A stretch of DNA of 64,000 bases from Thiothrix lacustris DSM 21227 (GTDB lineage Bacteria; Pseudomonadota; Gammaproteobacteria; Thiotrichales; Thiotrichaceae), in assembly GCF_000621325.1 (NCBI RefSeq), contig NZ_JHYQ01000008.1, positions 1 through 64,000 on the forward strand, in the 5' to 3' direction. Made by a program: the position numbers and the translations under genes. The notes below the pieces were generated by a model. The model saw nothing but the letters and a program-made list of their open reading frames with translations. It had not been told where the DNA came from and did no database searches. Below, piece by piece: positions 46,752 to 56,578 of the stretch (positions within the stretch are counted from its first letter, which is position 1; each line of letters begins with the position of its first letter).

Positions 46752-46989
46752 AGCCAAGCAATCCCCCGGCAGTTCTATAAACCAGTCTAATTTATATCTA
46801 TGCACCGAGAGATTCATCCTTTGAAAGATGAACGTAGAAGAAACACGACTTAATGGAAAAGAACCCGACAAGCTTCACTGATTATCTGCAAAACACATCC
46901 ACTCATCACCTAACACCAAACCTAATGCAAAGTAGATGCTTACATTAAGCATCGAATCTAGCCATACAGTACATCAGGGAGGATGTAGA
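46752..46989. promoter_or_regulatory. Divergent promoter region of the two main T3SS operons
   Basis: 238-base gap between the SctC-like gene (leftward) and the Tgl-like gene (rightward). AT-rich; an AGGGAGGATG ribosome-binding site sits before 46990. I do not see a promoter with confident spacing. Confidence 0.4.
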
Positions 46990-48243
46990 ATGCCCCTTAC
47001 TATCGTGTCACCCACACAAAATAGCGGACAAGCACAAGGCAATAGCAGTATTTCCCCAACATTGTTAGCCTCCTCCAATACAACCCAACCACAATACAGA
47101 GACGGTTTATCCAGCACACTACTGAGCGTCTTGCCTAACTACGCATCTTCTCCCATGCTATCTCCCCTGCTCCAGAAAATTGGCCAACAAATTGGAGGTC
47201 AATCCAGTAATGTCGCCAGCACACCTCAAGTTATTGTATTAAGTGAGGCTGAAAAATCCATTTTGATGGGAACTTACGCAGCTGATAGCCAAGGCAAAAT
47301 CTCCAGCGGTCAAAATATCAAAATTTTGGATGGATCTAACGCTGACAAACGCCTCAGTGAGGGTGATACCTTGATTATTAGTGATGCAGCTGGAACCGAA
47401 ACCTCACGCAAAACACTCAGCACGACCGACTTGTATAACCTAAACTTCCGTAAAAACATGGTCAACATCGCCAGTTCGCTTGGTGAAGGCTGGGCTTTCA
47501 GTGAAAATTTAGTGCATATCAATGCGGGTGAACTGACACCACCTGAAACACGTAACTACAGCAGCAACAATCAAGTCTCAACAGAAACCGTACTAGAACG
47601 CAATAATTACTGGGAGGTCGTACAGCGAGGCAGCAATCGTTACTTGCTCATGCGCAATACCGATAATTCAGGTCAGCCCGTTCAACCCTCAGTCGCCATC
47701 AATGATGTGTTCAATAATCGACAGGATTACGCCTTTGATTGTGCTAGTCCAATGCGGTTGCTCAATCTAAAAGCAACATTGGAGACTATCGGCGCAGATG
47801 ATTTCGACAGTCACGCGGGTCAACTGCAAATCTCATCTTGGTATGATAAGGACGATAGCTCTGGCTTTGATGGCGGCTTCGTTACCAAAGTACGTACCGC
47901 GCAGGCTGGGGAAGTTAACGTCGATGGCATCAACAATCTGAGCGGTGAAACAGCCCTATTTGACACCGCTAAAGGGGATGCACTAACCCCTGGATCGGCT
48001 TATTACTTTGACCTGCCAGGCGACAATACATCTGCATCACAAGGCTGGAATGCGATTTACCTTGGCCGTAATGCGGATGACTCCTACCGTTTCTGGAGCA
48101 CGAACATTGGCAATGTGAACGTCTCCTTCAAGGAAAACACATGGCTTCCACAGGATTCTTTCAAGGGTTATTACTTGGGTGCTATCAATGTTAATCCAAA
48201 TACTGAGCGCCTACAAAGTTGGGATACACACCGTTCAGTCTGA
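46990..48243 (+). CDS. Tgl (transglutaminase)-like protein, candidate T3SS substrate
   Basis: 417 residues. The first 75 are Ser/Thr/Asn/Gln/Pro-rich and lack a Sec signal, as in many T3SS substrates. Residues about 207-272 resemble the core of Bacillus subtilis Tgl: NYWEVVQRGSNRYLLM, then IxDVF, YAFDCASPMRLLNL (Cys251 at the Tgl nucleophile place) and LETIGADDF; AYYFDLPGDN and GWNAIYLGRNADD fit its later part. The Glu and His that I recall as partners in Tgl are not visibly kept (W and S in my alignment), so catalysis is uncertain. First gene of the rightward T3SS operon, with an excellent GGGAGG site. Confidence 0.55.
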   Translation: MPLTIVSPTQNSGQAQGNSSISPTLLASSNTTQPQYRDGLSSTLLSVLPNYASSPMLSPLLQKIGQQIGGQSSNVASTPQVIVLSEAEKSILMGTYAADSQGKISSGQNIKILDGSNADKRLSEGDTLIISDAAGTETSRKTLSTTDLYNLNFRKNMVNIASSLGEGWAFSENLVHINAGELTPPETRNYSSNNQVSTETVLERNNYWEVVQRGSNRYLLMRNTDNSGQPVQPSVAINDVFNNRQDYAFDCASPMRLLNLKATLETIGADDFDSHAGQLQISSWYDKDDSSGFDGGFVTKVRTAQAGEVNVDGINNLSGETALFDTAKGDALTPGSAYYFDLPGDNTSASQGWNAIYLGRNADDSYRFWSTNIGNVNVSFKENTWLPQDSFKGYYLGAINVNPNTERLQSWDTHRSV

Positions 48244-48378
48244 TATTAACACCGTATAACCTGAAGAAACTTGAAGTTCACCCCGTGCAGCGGCAGACTG
48301 AACATTACTATTGCACGTTTTCAAAAATAAACAATGCCATGCTGCATTAACAATGCAGTGTTCAGGATAATAACCATA

Positions 48379-49437
48379 ATGGAAAACCGGCAGTCCCAGA
48401 TCACCCCGATCAAATTCACCAATCAGGCGGCCCTAGTTGTACGCCTGAATAATATTCTATTAAACAAAACCAACACCATCAGTTTCGCACTAGATGACAA
48501 ATACAACGTTCGTTTACAACTACAAGCAACAGATAGCAACACTCAAAACCTGTGCCCGATCAGCTTAACACTAGAATTAGGCAGCACATCCGCTGGCTTA
48601 TGGCTCTCTGAATGGCCACTCATTGAAAAAATCGACCAATTTGTACCTAGCGGATTATTAGCGCAATTACCTGAAAACTTAAGCATTAGCATTATTGAAA
48701 GCGCTCTCGCCCCCTTAATTCAACAAGCTGAACAGGCATTAGGGCTAAAAATAACCGTTCAAAGTACCTCTGCGGAATATCAAAGCCCTATCTACAACAT
48801 GCCACTGGGTTTTGAATTTCAAGTACTGAATCAAGCAGATAATAGCGTACAACAAACGATCTTCGCCATTCTAATGCTTGACCCGCATTTATATCCACAC
48901 CTACAAGAACGCTTGCGTCATTGGCCATCAGATACCAATGCTGATTGGGAAGAGCATGTCACCCCCGCGTGGTTAGAAATCAGCCGAACTGTTTTTACTA
49001 TGGCAGAGATCAATCAGTTACAAGCTGCCGATCTCATTCTGCTTGAAGATACCCGTTTTGAGAACGAGAGCTTACTCAGGTTACGCCTCAACTCGGGCTA
49101 TTACTGTGAGGCCACCCTTAACCGAACAACACCATCAACACTGACCATCAACACTGAGTGGATGCCCATGAGCGATAACGAACAAAAACAAAATATAGAA
49201 CATATCAGCCAGATACCTGTTCAACTCTCTTTTGATGTTGGAGATAAAACGTTGTCATTCAATGAAGTACGACAACTACGCCCTGGCTACATTTTAGAAC
49301 TCGGCAAATCATTACCAGAAATCATTCAAATACGCTCCCAGCAGCGCTTAATCGGCACGGGAGAGTTGGTCGAAATCAACGGTAGAGTCGGCGTGCGCAT
49401 ACTCAATCTATTCAACAAAAAAGCTAAAGGCAGTTAG
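48379..49437 (+). CDS. sctQ: T3SS cytoplasmic ring (C-ring/sorting platform) protein SctQ
   Basis: 352 residues from MENRQSQITP. The C-terminal SpoA/FliN domain: IPVQLSFDVGDKTLSFNEVRQL, RPGYILELGK, and LVEINGRVGVRILNL. The rest is the weakly conserved SctQ N-terminal part. Forms pods of the sorting platform with SctK, SctL and SctN. Two bases before sctR. Confidence 0.88.
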   Translation: MENRQSQITPIKFTNQAALVVRLNNILLNKTNTISFALDDKYNVRLQLQATDSNTQNLCPISLTLELGSTSAGLWLSEWPLIEKIDQFVPSGLLAQLPENLSISIIESALAPLIQQAEQALGLKITVQSTSAEYQSPIYNMPLGFEFQVLNQADNSVQQTIFAILMLDPHLYPHLQERLRHWPSDTNADWEEHVTPAWLEISRTVFTMAEINQLQAADLILLEDTRFENESLLRLRLNSGYYCEATLNRTTPSTLTINTEWMPMSDNEQKQNIEHISQIPVQLSFDVGDKTLSFNEVRQLRPGYILELGKSLPEIIQIRSQQRLIGTGELVEINGRVGVRILNLFNKKAKGS

Positions 49438-49439
49438 GC

Positions 49440-50093
49440 ATGGAGGGTATGCCCAATCCCATTATCCTGCTAGCCATTCTCAGCATTCTAGGGCTAGCCC
49501 CGTTTATTGCGATCATGGTTAGCTCATTCGTCAAGCTAGTGGTTGTGATGCACATCATCCGCAGTGCATTAGGTCTACAACAAGAACCACCAAACATTGC
49601 GATCAGTGGTATTGCCATTATCTTATCCATGTACATCATGGCGCCAGTGGTGATGGAAACCTATGAACAATTTAATAGCCATGGGGTATCCATTGAAGAC
49701 ATTCGCAACCCCCAACTCATTGAAGCACTGGAAGGTAGCACTGACCCTTTACGGCAATTCCTAACCAAACATTCGAGCGCCAGTGAGCGCGAATTTTTCA
49801 CCCAAACCACCCAGAAACTATGGCCAGAAAAATACGCAAAAGACATCACTACTGACCACTTATTAGTACTCATTCCTTCATTTATGGTCAGCGAATTGAC
49901 CAATGCCTTCCAGGTCGGCTTCCTGATTTTCTTGCCATTTGTAGTCATTGACTTGGTCATTTCCAACCTATTGATGTCAATGGGCATGATGATGTTGTCA
50001 CCGATGGTGATCTCACTACCCTTCAAACTATTGCTGTTTGTACTGGTAGATGGCTGGTCACGTCTGATCCACGGCCTGATATTGAGTTACTGA
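49440..50093 (+). CDS. sctR: T3SS export gate protein SctR
   Basis: 217 residues. LGLAPFIAIMVSSFVKLVVVMHIIRSALG and the later FMVSELTNAFQVGFLIFLPF are conserved FliP/SctR motifs; the end MMLSPMVISLPFKLLLFVLVDGW is typical. Core of the SctRST gate. Confidence 0.95.
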   Translation: MEGMPNPIILLAILSILGLAPFIAIMVSSFVKLVVVMHIIRSALGLQQEPPNIAISGIAIILSMYIMAPVVMETYEQFNSHGVSIEDIRNPQLIEALEGSTDPLRQFLTKHSSASEREFFTQTTQKLWPEKYAKDITTDHLLVLIPSFMVSELTNAFQVGFLIFLPFVVIDLVISNLLMSMGMMMLSPMVISLPFKLLLFVLVDGWSRLIHGLILSY

Positions 50094-50097
50094 TAGC

Positions 50098-50370
50098 ATG
50101 AATGAAACGGACATCCTTCACCATACATCACTCGCCATGCAGCTTATTTTGTACCTGTCGCTGCCTGCAATTATTGCTGCCACTGTGGTTGGTTTACTGA
50201 TTGGTTTACTGCAAGCGCTAACCTCTATTCAGGAACAAACCCTCCCACATGGTTTCAAACTGGTCGTCACCATGATTGCTCTGGCCGCGACAGTACGGTG
50301 GCTAGGGCCGGAACTTCTTACTTTCACGCAGAACTCCTTCGATCAAATAGCCCTGATACGGCATCATTAA
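50098..50370 (+). CDS. sctS: T3SS export gate protein SctS
   Basis: 90 residues, two helices. The motif GLLIGLLQALTSIQEQTLPHG is the FliQ/SctS signature. The stop codon shares a base with the sctT ATG (TAATG). Confidence 0.94.
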   Translation: MNETDILHHTSLAMQLILYLSLPAIIAATVVGLLIGLLQALTSIQEQTLPHGFKLVVTMIALAATVRWLGPELLTFTQNSFDQIALIRHH

Positions 50371-51152
50371 TGGAAACGGATGTTCTTCACTCATGGTTGT
50401 TAGCATGGGCATTAACGGCTCCCAGAATACTGGTGGCATTTGCCCTGCTTCCTATTCTGACCGATCCTATCGTGCCACGCACCTTGCGAAATGGGATCAT
50501 CATGACCCTGTCACTGTTCATATTGCCGCTAACACATGAACAGTTTCTCAACCTTAAACTGGATATGCTCACCTTGCTGGGTATTCTGGTCAAAGAAGGC
50601 GTCATCGGACTGTTACTAGGCTACACCCTAAGCGTGCCTTTTTGGGCAGTAAAGGCTGCCGGATTCCTGATTGATATGCAACGTGGGGTAATGAGTGCCC
50701 TGTACTTCTCCCCCATGACCGCCAATATGGTATCGCCTTTAGGTGGTCTCTTCAGCCTCTTACTAACGACGCTACTCCTAGTATCCGGTGGCTTCCTGAT
50801 TTTGTTGAAAACGCTCTACTTAAGCTACAAAACGTGGCCAATAGATCAATTTTACCCGCAAATTACGCTGGAAGTAGTGACATTCTTTCTTCAGCAACTG
50901 GACTTACTGCTTTACACCAGCGTCCTTATTGCTGGACCGTTTCTCGGCACGATGTTTCTAATCGACTTTGGGCTTGGCATGGTAGGACGATTTCTTCCTC
51001 AATTAAACGTATTCCTCGCCGCCATGCCGATTAAAAGCGGCCTGACATTTTTTATGCTGACACTCTACATCGGCTTTTTAGGGGATTACTTGAAGGAAGG
51101 ATTCTTTAAAATGGGTAACAACCTTACCATTCTGGACAATCTGCTACGATGA
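50370..51152 (+). CDS. sctT: T3SS export gate protein SctT
   Basis: 260 residues from METDVLHSWLLAW (the longer frame to 50298 overlaps sctS). Hydrophobic FliR/SctT family with LPILTDPIVPRTLRNGII, LVKEGVIGLLLGYTLSVPFWAVKAAGFLIDMQRG and the late NVFLAAMPIKSG. Overlaps sctU by 4 bases. Confidence 0.93.
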   Translation: METDVLHSWLLAWALTAPRILVAFALLPILTDPIVPRTLRNGIIMTLSLFILPLTHEQFLNLKLDMLTLLGILVKEGVIGLLLGYTLSVPFWAVKAAGFLIDMQRGVMSALYFSPMTANMVSPLGGLFSLLLTTLLLVSGGFLILLKTLYLSYKTWPIDQFYPQITLEVVTFFLQQLDLLLYTSVLIAGPFLGTMFLIDFGLGMVGRFLPQLNVFLAAMPIKSGLTFFMLTLYIGFLGDYLKEGFFKMGNNLTILDNLLR

Positions 51153-52207
51153 GTGAAGATAGCAGTCAAGAAAAAACCGAAGAACCCAGTTCGCGGAAAC
51201 TCAAGAAAGCGCGCGAGAAAGGCCAAGTTGCCCGCAGTAATGATGTACCGTCAGCCCTAACCATGTTATTTGTTATCCTCTATTTTTTCGCGGCATGGGA
51301 CTGGATTGTCGCCAAGTTCATGGAAATGTTCGATATTATCCCAAGGCTATATACCATGCCCTTTCCACAAGCCTTGGAAATAGGCTTCAAAGCCATATTG
51401 GAAAACGCCCTATACAGTATTGCCATACCCTTTGCGATGCTGACGGTCATTTCTGGCATTATTGGTAATATCATTCAAATTGGTTTTGTTTTCTCCTTTG
51501 AGCCGATTATTCCGAACCTCTCCAAAATTAGCTTTTCCAGTGGTTTCAAACGAATATTTTCTGCCAAACAATTTATTACCACCCTAATAGCCCTGTTTAA
51601 AACGCTAATTGTCGGCCTTATCCTGTTCTTTGTGGTGAGAATCGGCATTAGTGAACTGTTTCATGCCATCAAACAATGCAACGTCGCGTGTCAACAAGAA
51701 GTCATTGAACATTTAGTACGCCAATTGATGCTATTCATTGTTCCGATAATGATCATTATGGCAGTCGTTGACTTTATGTTCCAACGTCAACAATTCACCA
51801 AAGACCAGCGTATGACGAAGGAGGATGTCAAAAAAGAAATGAAAGATATTTTTGGCGACCCCCATGTCCGTGCTGCCCGCCAAGGTATCCGCCGAGAATT
51901 ATCCGAGCAAGACATCCAGAAGCGTATCCGCACCGCTCGGCTGCTTATCCTCGACATGGGCATCGCCATTGCGTTGCAATACGAGCAAGGCGTAACACCA
52001 CTGCCCATCATCGTGGCTATTGGTAAAAATAATATGTCCAAAAAAATGGTAGAAATCGCCTCATTGGAAAATGTTCCTCTAGTTAGTGACCCTGCCTTGG
52101 TCGAAGACTTGCTTAGCGAGGGCAAAATTGACCAATACATACCCGAAAAAACCATTAACAAAATTGCAAACCTGCTGCGCCAGACGCAGGGGCAAGTCAA
52201 ACAGTGA
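51149..52207 (+). CDS. sctU: T3SS export switch protein SctU, autocleavage motif missing
   Basis: 352 residues. EKTEEPSSRKLKKAREKGQVARS is the SctU/FlhB N-terminus, four helices follow, and MTKEDVKKEMKDIFGDPHVRAARQG is the linker. At residues 268-271 (nt 51950-51961) the sequence is Leu-Asp-Met-Gly, where others have Asn-Pro-Thr-His; the flanks (LLI before, IAIALQYEQGVTPLP after) align normally. Autocleavage between Asn and Pro, needed for substrate switching, cannot take place. Overlaps sctT and the NfeD-like gene. Confidence 0.94.
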   Translation: MSEDSSQEKTEEPSSRKLKKAREKGQVARSNDVPSALTMLFVILYFFAAWDWIVAKFMEMFDIIPRLYTMPFPQALEIGFKAILENALYSIAIPFAMLTVISGIIGNIIQIGFVFSFEPIIPNLSKISFSSGFKRIFSAKQFITTLIALFKTLIVGLILFFVVRIGISELFHAIKQCNVACQQEVIEHLVRQLMLFIVPIMIIMAVVDFMFQRQQFTKDQRMTKEDVKKEMKDIFGDPHVRAARQGIRRELSEQDIQKRIRTARLLILDMGIAIALQYEQGVTPLPIIVAIGKNNMSKKMVEIASLENVPLVSDPALVEDLLSEGKIDQYIPEKTINKIANLLRQTQGQVKQ

Positions 52208-52740
52208 AACGTATGGAACAAGATAATCAGCCCACAACCCTTCTTCAGCGTGTAAAAAATGGCTGGACAGAATTCAGACGCACCAACGTGCGGGCACAAA
52301 CACATTACGCTATTTTTCGTACCACCCAACACCTAAAAAATAAGGATGGGCTGGTCAAACAATACCAACAGCGCTTCGTCGCAAGCTGGGAAACATGGCT
52401 AGGTATTGGAGCAGGTATTACTGGCTTATTGATGTTACTCAATCCTGATGGGCTATGGCGTTGGCAGTTCTTACTGGTACTGTTTTCTGTCCTGCTCGCC
52501 CCATTGTTTGCAGATCTATTCAAATCGCTCAAACGCGTTTTTACCGAATACCCCGGCAAACAGCTTATCGGTCAAGTTATTACGCTGGAACAACCTGTGG
52601 TGGATGGCAGCAGCAGCATTCGTTTAGATAATTTGGAATGGCAGCTTGCCGGAACCGATTGCCCAGCAGGAACCCAAGCAAGGATCGTAGCCATCAATGA
52701 TAAGACTTTGTACATCACGCCCCTAGGCCCAGCCACATAA
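52204..52740 (+). CDS. NfeD-like membrane protein inside the T3SS operon
   Basis: 178 residues from GTG overlapping the sctU stop (an ATG at 52213 is possible). Two hydrophobic helices about residues 65-100 (WLGIGAGITGLLMLLNPDG, WRWQFLLVLFSVLLAPLFADL), then an OB-fold NfeD-type domain: GQVITLEQPVVDGSSSIRL, DNLEWQLAG, PAGTQARIVAI. NfeD proteins usually pair with stomatin-like or Clp-protease-like partners; none is here. I know of no standard Sct component of this kind. Confidence 0.7.
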   Translation: MKRMEQDNQPTTLLQRVKNGWTEFRRTNVRAQTHYAIFRTTQHLKNKDGLVKQYQQRFVASWETWLGIGAGITGLLMLLNPDGLWRWQFLLVLFSVLLAPLFADLFKSLKRVFTEYPGKQLIGQVITLEQPVVDGSSSIRLDNLEWQLAGTDCPAGTQARIVAINDKTLYITPLGPAT

Positions 52741-52770
52741 TTTATTACAAGGATCAGGAGCTACTTACTC

Positions 52771-54819
52771 ATGCAGTCCAGCCAATCACAAGATCTTCTC
52801 AACTCGCTAACCAAGCGCAGCGATGTGGTGCTGGCGTTGTTACTCGTAGCCATCATTTCCATGATGATTCTACCGATGCCAACGCTGATCATGGACATGC
52901 TCATCGCCCTGAACATGACCATTGCCATCCTGTTAATGATGCTGGGTATCTACATTCCCCACCCCTTGGCCATCTCCTCTTTTCCCTCAATATTACTGTT
53001 GACGACTCTTTTTAGACTATCCCTCAGTATTGCCTCCACACGCTTAATCCTACTGGAAGCGGATGCCGGACACATTATCCAAACATTTGGTGAGTTTGTG
53101 GTCGGCGGCAACCTGATTGTAGGTCTCGTGGTGTTCCTGATCATCACGATTGTGCAATTCATCGTCATCACCAAAGGCTCGGAACGTATTGCCGAAGTCA
53201 GCGCCCGCTTCTCACTTGATGCCATGCCAGGCAAACAAATGAGTATTGACAGTGACATGCGTGCTGGCCTAATTACCCTCGTAGATGCCCGGAAGCGGCG
53301 TTCCAATCTAGAAAAAGAAAGCCAGTTATATGGGGCACTCGATGGTGCCATGAAATTCGTCAAAGGTGATGCTATTGCTGGCTTAATCATTATCATGGTC
53401 AATCTCATCGGCGGTTTATCCATCGGCACAATGCAACGCGGCATGCCGATGGGTGAGGCTCTAGAACTTTACTCCATCCTCACCATTGGTGATGGGCTGG
53501 TATCACAAATACCGGCGTTATTCATATCCATCACATCAGGCATTATCGTCACCCGCGTCAGAGGTGAAGAAGACGCCAACCTCGGTAGCGACATCGGTGG
53601 GCAAATGCTGGCACAACCAAGCGCTTTACTGGGTGCTGCGGGTATTGTTGCTGCCATGGGACTAATCCCCGGTTTCCCAACCGTCATTTTCTTGTTTCTA
53701 GGCATATTATTGGGTATCACAGGCATGGCCTTACGTAAGGTTCAGCACCAAATGGCATTCTCTGAGGAAGAAATTACCACCGTCATCGGACAACAAGAAG
53801 CTGGCAATGCCCCACAATTGGGTGGTGGCGACATCAAAGCTGCGTTGGAAGACATGCAACCTCTATCACCAGCACTGGTGGAACTTCCAGCGCAAGCCAA
53901 AACGTTATTCTCAATGGATACATTGAATCTAGAATTTGTGCGTATCCGCCGTGAATTCTACCAAGATATGGGCGTCCCCCTACCGGGGATCAGCGTGCGC
54001 CTATCCGCACGCCTCAACAATGACAACTACCAAATATCCATCCGGGGCATTCCGGTGGCACAAGGCCACCTCCAATCTAGCGCAACGAATTCGACTAGCC
54101 TTGAATCATCCAAACCAGCCGCAGATAAAAGCGGAAACGATCTCATCACCAGTAGCACACGCACTGCACCCGATAATATTCAAGCTATCAGCCTTCATCT
54201 CGCTTATATACTACGCAAGCACGCAGCTGAATTCATCGGCATACAGGAAATACATACCCTCTACAACAAACTGGAACAATCCAGTTACGCCGAGCTAGTC
54301 AGGGAAGTACAACGGGCTGTTACCACGCCAAAAACCGTTGATGTATTCCGCCGCCTACTCAATGAAGGTGTTTCCATCCGTGACCTACGGCAAATCCTAG
54401 GCACGCTAGTGGAATTTGGTGAAGCAGAAAAAGATACCAGCATGTTAGCGGAACGGGTTCGCATTGGCCTAAAGCGCCAACTTTCCTACACCGTTACCAA
54501 TGGTACCGGCATATTACCCGTTTATATGTTCGCGCCTGAAACGGAAAAGCTGTTGCAAAATAGCCTGCGTCAAACCCCTAATGGTGTGTTCTTTGCGCTT
54601 GCGCCTGATGCTACCGAGCGCTTTGCCAACACACTACGAGAACTCGAAAATGAACACGCGAAAGATAAAGTACGCCCCGTCATTCTCACCAATCTGGAAT
54701 TACGGCGGCATATCCGGCGGCATTTGGAAAACAGTTACCCAGAACTTCCCGTTGTCTCTGTGCAGGAATTAACATCCAGCGTTTCTCTGAATCCTGTAGG
54801 GGAGATTCGCCTAACATGA
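52771..54819 (+). CDS. sctV: T3SS export gate protein SctV
   Basis: 682 residues, normal size. N-terminal seven to eight helices; the FHIPEP signature region includes [33 protein letters not shown] in form [20 protein letters not shown], followed by [17 protein letters not shown]. Large cytoplasmic domain forms the nonameric ring. Overlaps sctN by 4 bases. Confidence 0.95.
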   Translation: MQSSQSQDLLNSLTKRSDVVLALLLVAIISMMILPMPTLIMDMLIALNMTIAILLMMLGIYIPHPLAISSFPSILLLTTLFRLSLSIASTRLILLEADAGHIIQTFGEFVVGGNLIVGLVVFLIITIVQFIVITKGSERIAEVSARFSLDAMPGKQMSIDSDMRAGLITLVDARKRRSNLEKESQLYGALDGAMKFVKGDAIAGLIIIMVNLIGGLSIGTMQRGMPMGEALELYSILTIGDGLVSQIPALFISITSGIIVTRVRGEEDANLGSDIGGQMLAQPSALLGAAGIVAAMGLIPGFPTVIFLFLGILLGITGMALRKVQHQMAFSEEEITTVIGQQEAGNAPQLGGGDIKAALEDMQPLSPALVELPAQAKTLFSMDTLNLEFVRIRREFYQDMGVPLPGISVRLSARLNNDNYQISIRGIPVAQGHLQSSATNSTSLESSKPAADKSGNDLITSSTRTAPDNIQAISLHLAYILRKHAAEFIGIQEIHTLYNKLEQSSYAELVREVQRAVTTPKTVDVFRRLLNEGVSIRDLRQILGTLVEFGEAEKDTSMLAERVRIGLKRQLSYTVTNGTGILPVYMFAPETEKLLQNSLRQTPNGVFFALAPDATERFANTLRELENEHAKDKVRPVILTNLELRRHIRRHLENSYPELPVVSVQELTSSVSLNPVGEIRLT

Positions 54820-56150
54820 GACCACGTACCCCCTTAAGTCATGTCACCGAACGAATGCGCAACCGCTTAGAAAACTGTGCTCCCTTGGTACTACACGGAC
54901 GTATTGTTCAGGTCACAGGAACCGTGGTACGTGCCATTGTTCCTCGTGTGAAACTCGGTGAACTATGTATGCTCAAAAACAGCGGAGACACCCGCGAGAT
55001 TCCCGCTGAAGTCATTGGTTTTGAACAAAACATCGCTCTCCTTGCCCCCATTGGCGACATGCAAGGGGTTTCTGCACACACCCAAGTGATCACCACGGGC
55101 AAAATGCTAGAAGTAGGTGTTGGTGAGCACCTGCGCGGCTGCGTACTCGACGGCATCGGCAGAGTACAAGATCATGGAGGTAACCCCCCGCAAGCCTTCA
55201 CCGAATATTACCCCATTTATGCCACGCCCCCTGATCCACTCTCACGCGACCGAGTCAGCACGCCGTTATCACTTGGCATACGCTCGATGGATGCACTCAT
55301 CACCTGCGGCATCGGGCAACGGATAGGTGTATTCGCAGGTGCAGGCGTCGGCAAAAGCTCGTTGCTTAGCATGTTGGTACAACACGCAGATGTCGATGTT
55401 TACGTTGTTGCCCTGATTGGCGAACGGGGACGTGAAGTTCGCGAATTTATGGAAGAAGCCCTCGGTGAAGAGGGAATGAAAAAAACGGTACTGATTGTTG
55501 CCACCTCTGATCGTCCGGCCATTGAACGCCTCAAAGCAGCTTACGTTGCCACAGCAGTTGCCGAATATTTCCGTGACAAGGGCAACCGAGTATTGCTACT
55601 CATGGACTCTCTGACCCGTTTCGCGCGTGCCCAACGCGAAATCGGCTTAGCAGCAGGAGAAGCGCCCGCCCGGCGTGGCTTTCCGCCCTCGGTCTTTTCA
55701 GAATTACCCAAACTGGTAGAACGTGCCGGTAACTCTGACAAAGGTTCTATCACCGCATTTTACACCGTGCTGGTAGAAGGCGACGACATGAGCGATCCGA
55801 TTGCGGATGAAGTCCGCTCGTTGCTGGACGGGCATATCATGCTGTCGCGTGACCTTGCCTCTGGCAACCACTACCCTGCGGTTGATGTCTTGGCAAGCCT
55901 TAGTCGTATCATGCCGCAACTGGTCAGCCCACAGCACCGCGCCGCAGCCGCCCACCTACGCACCCTATTAGCCAAATACAAGGAAATTGAATTTTTACTG
56001 CGCGTTGGTGAATACAAACATGGATCTGACCCACTGGCAGACGAATCCATCCGCAAAATGGATGAAATTCTACGTTTTCTCAAACAACCTTCACACGAAT
56101 ATTCCAGTTTTGAAGATACGATCAACTGGTTAACACGACTGGCAGGATAA
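54816..56150 (+). CDS. sctN: T3SS ATPase SctN
   Basis: 444 residues. Walker A GAGVGKSS (about residue 175), Walker B in [17 protein letters not shown]-type Glu in [16 protein letters not shown], and the later [21 protein letters not shown]. Energises substrate unfolding at the export gate. Confidence 0.95.
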   Translation: MRPRTPLSHVTERMRNRLENCAPLVLHGRIVQVTGTVVRAIVPRVKLGELCMLKNSGDTREIPAEVIGFEQNIALLAPIGDMQGVSAHTQVITTGKMLEVGVGEHLRGCVLDGIGRVQDHGGNPPQAFTEYYPIYATPPDPLSRDRVSTPLSLGIRSMDALITCGIGQRIGVFAGAGVGKSSLLSMLVQHADVDVYVVALIGERGREVREFMEEALGEEGMKKTVLIVATSDRPAIERLKAAYVATAVAEYFRDKGNRVLLLMDSLTRFARAQREIGLAAGEAPARRGFPPSVFSELPKLVERAGNSDKGSITAFYTVLVEGDDMSDPIADEVRSLLDGHIMLSRDLASGNHYPAVDVLASLSRIMPQLVSPQHRAAAAHLRTLLAKYKEIEFLLRVGEYKHGSDPLADESIRKMDEILRFLKQPSHEYSSFEDTINWLTRLAG

Positions 56151-56155
56151 GCACC

Positions 56156-56578
56156 ATGAGCCTAGAACAATTAAAAACCATCCGTTCGCGTCGCATGGAA
56201 CAGTGCTTCATTGAATTACAGGAACAAAAACGCGTCTTGCAAAAACAACAACAAGACCTGCAACAAAAAGAACAGCAACTTGAAAACTTCGCGAAATGGC
56301 GACTGGAACACCAGGAGGCACTATTTGCCAGTCTAAAAAATCAGCCATTTGCGCCACAAATGCTATTCGACTACCAAAAAAACCTAGAAGACTTGCGCTT
56401 AGAAGAAGAACGCCTACGCGCTGAGTTAAGCGATGCTTACCAAGGTTTACAAACGGCTGAAACAAACGTTCAAACAGCCCAGAATAATTCGAGCGAAGCC
56501 AACTTGAAACTTGAAAAGCTCAAAGAAATTATTAAAACTCAGGACGCAAAAAATGCTCACGAAGAGTCTGTTCAATAA
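56156..56578 (+). CDS. sctO: T3SS stalk protein SctO
   Basis: 140 residues, almost wholly coiled coil (LQKQQQDLQQKEQQLENF; EERLRAELSDAYQGLQTAE). Place directly after sctN fits SctO (YscO/FliJ), which links ATPase to SctV. Its last 47 bases overlap the convergent sctL. Confidence 0.75.
   Translation: MSLEQLKTIRSRRMEQCFIELQEQKRVLQKQQQDLQQKEQQLENFAKWRLEHQEALFASLKNQPFAPQMLFDYQKNLEDLRLEEERLRAELSDAYQGLQTAETNVQTAQNNSSEANLKLEKLKEIIKTQDAKNAHEESVQ

Noticed and set aside
46752-46871. Upstream extension of the SctC-like frame (40 more residues)
   Set aside because: The extra residues are unlike a signal peptide and the ATG at 46751 gives a proper signal sequence directly.
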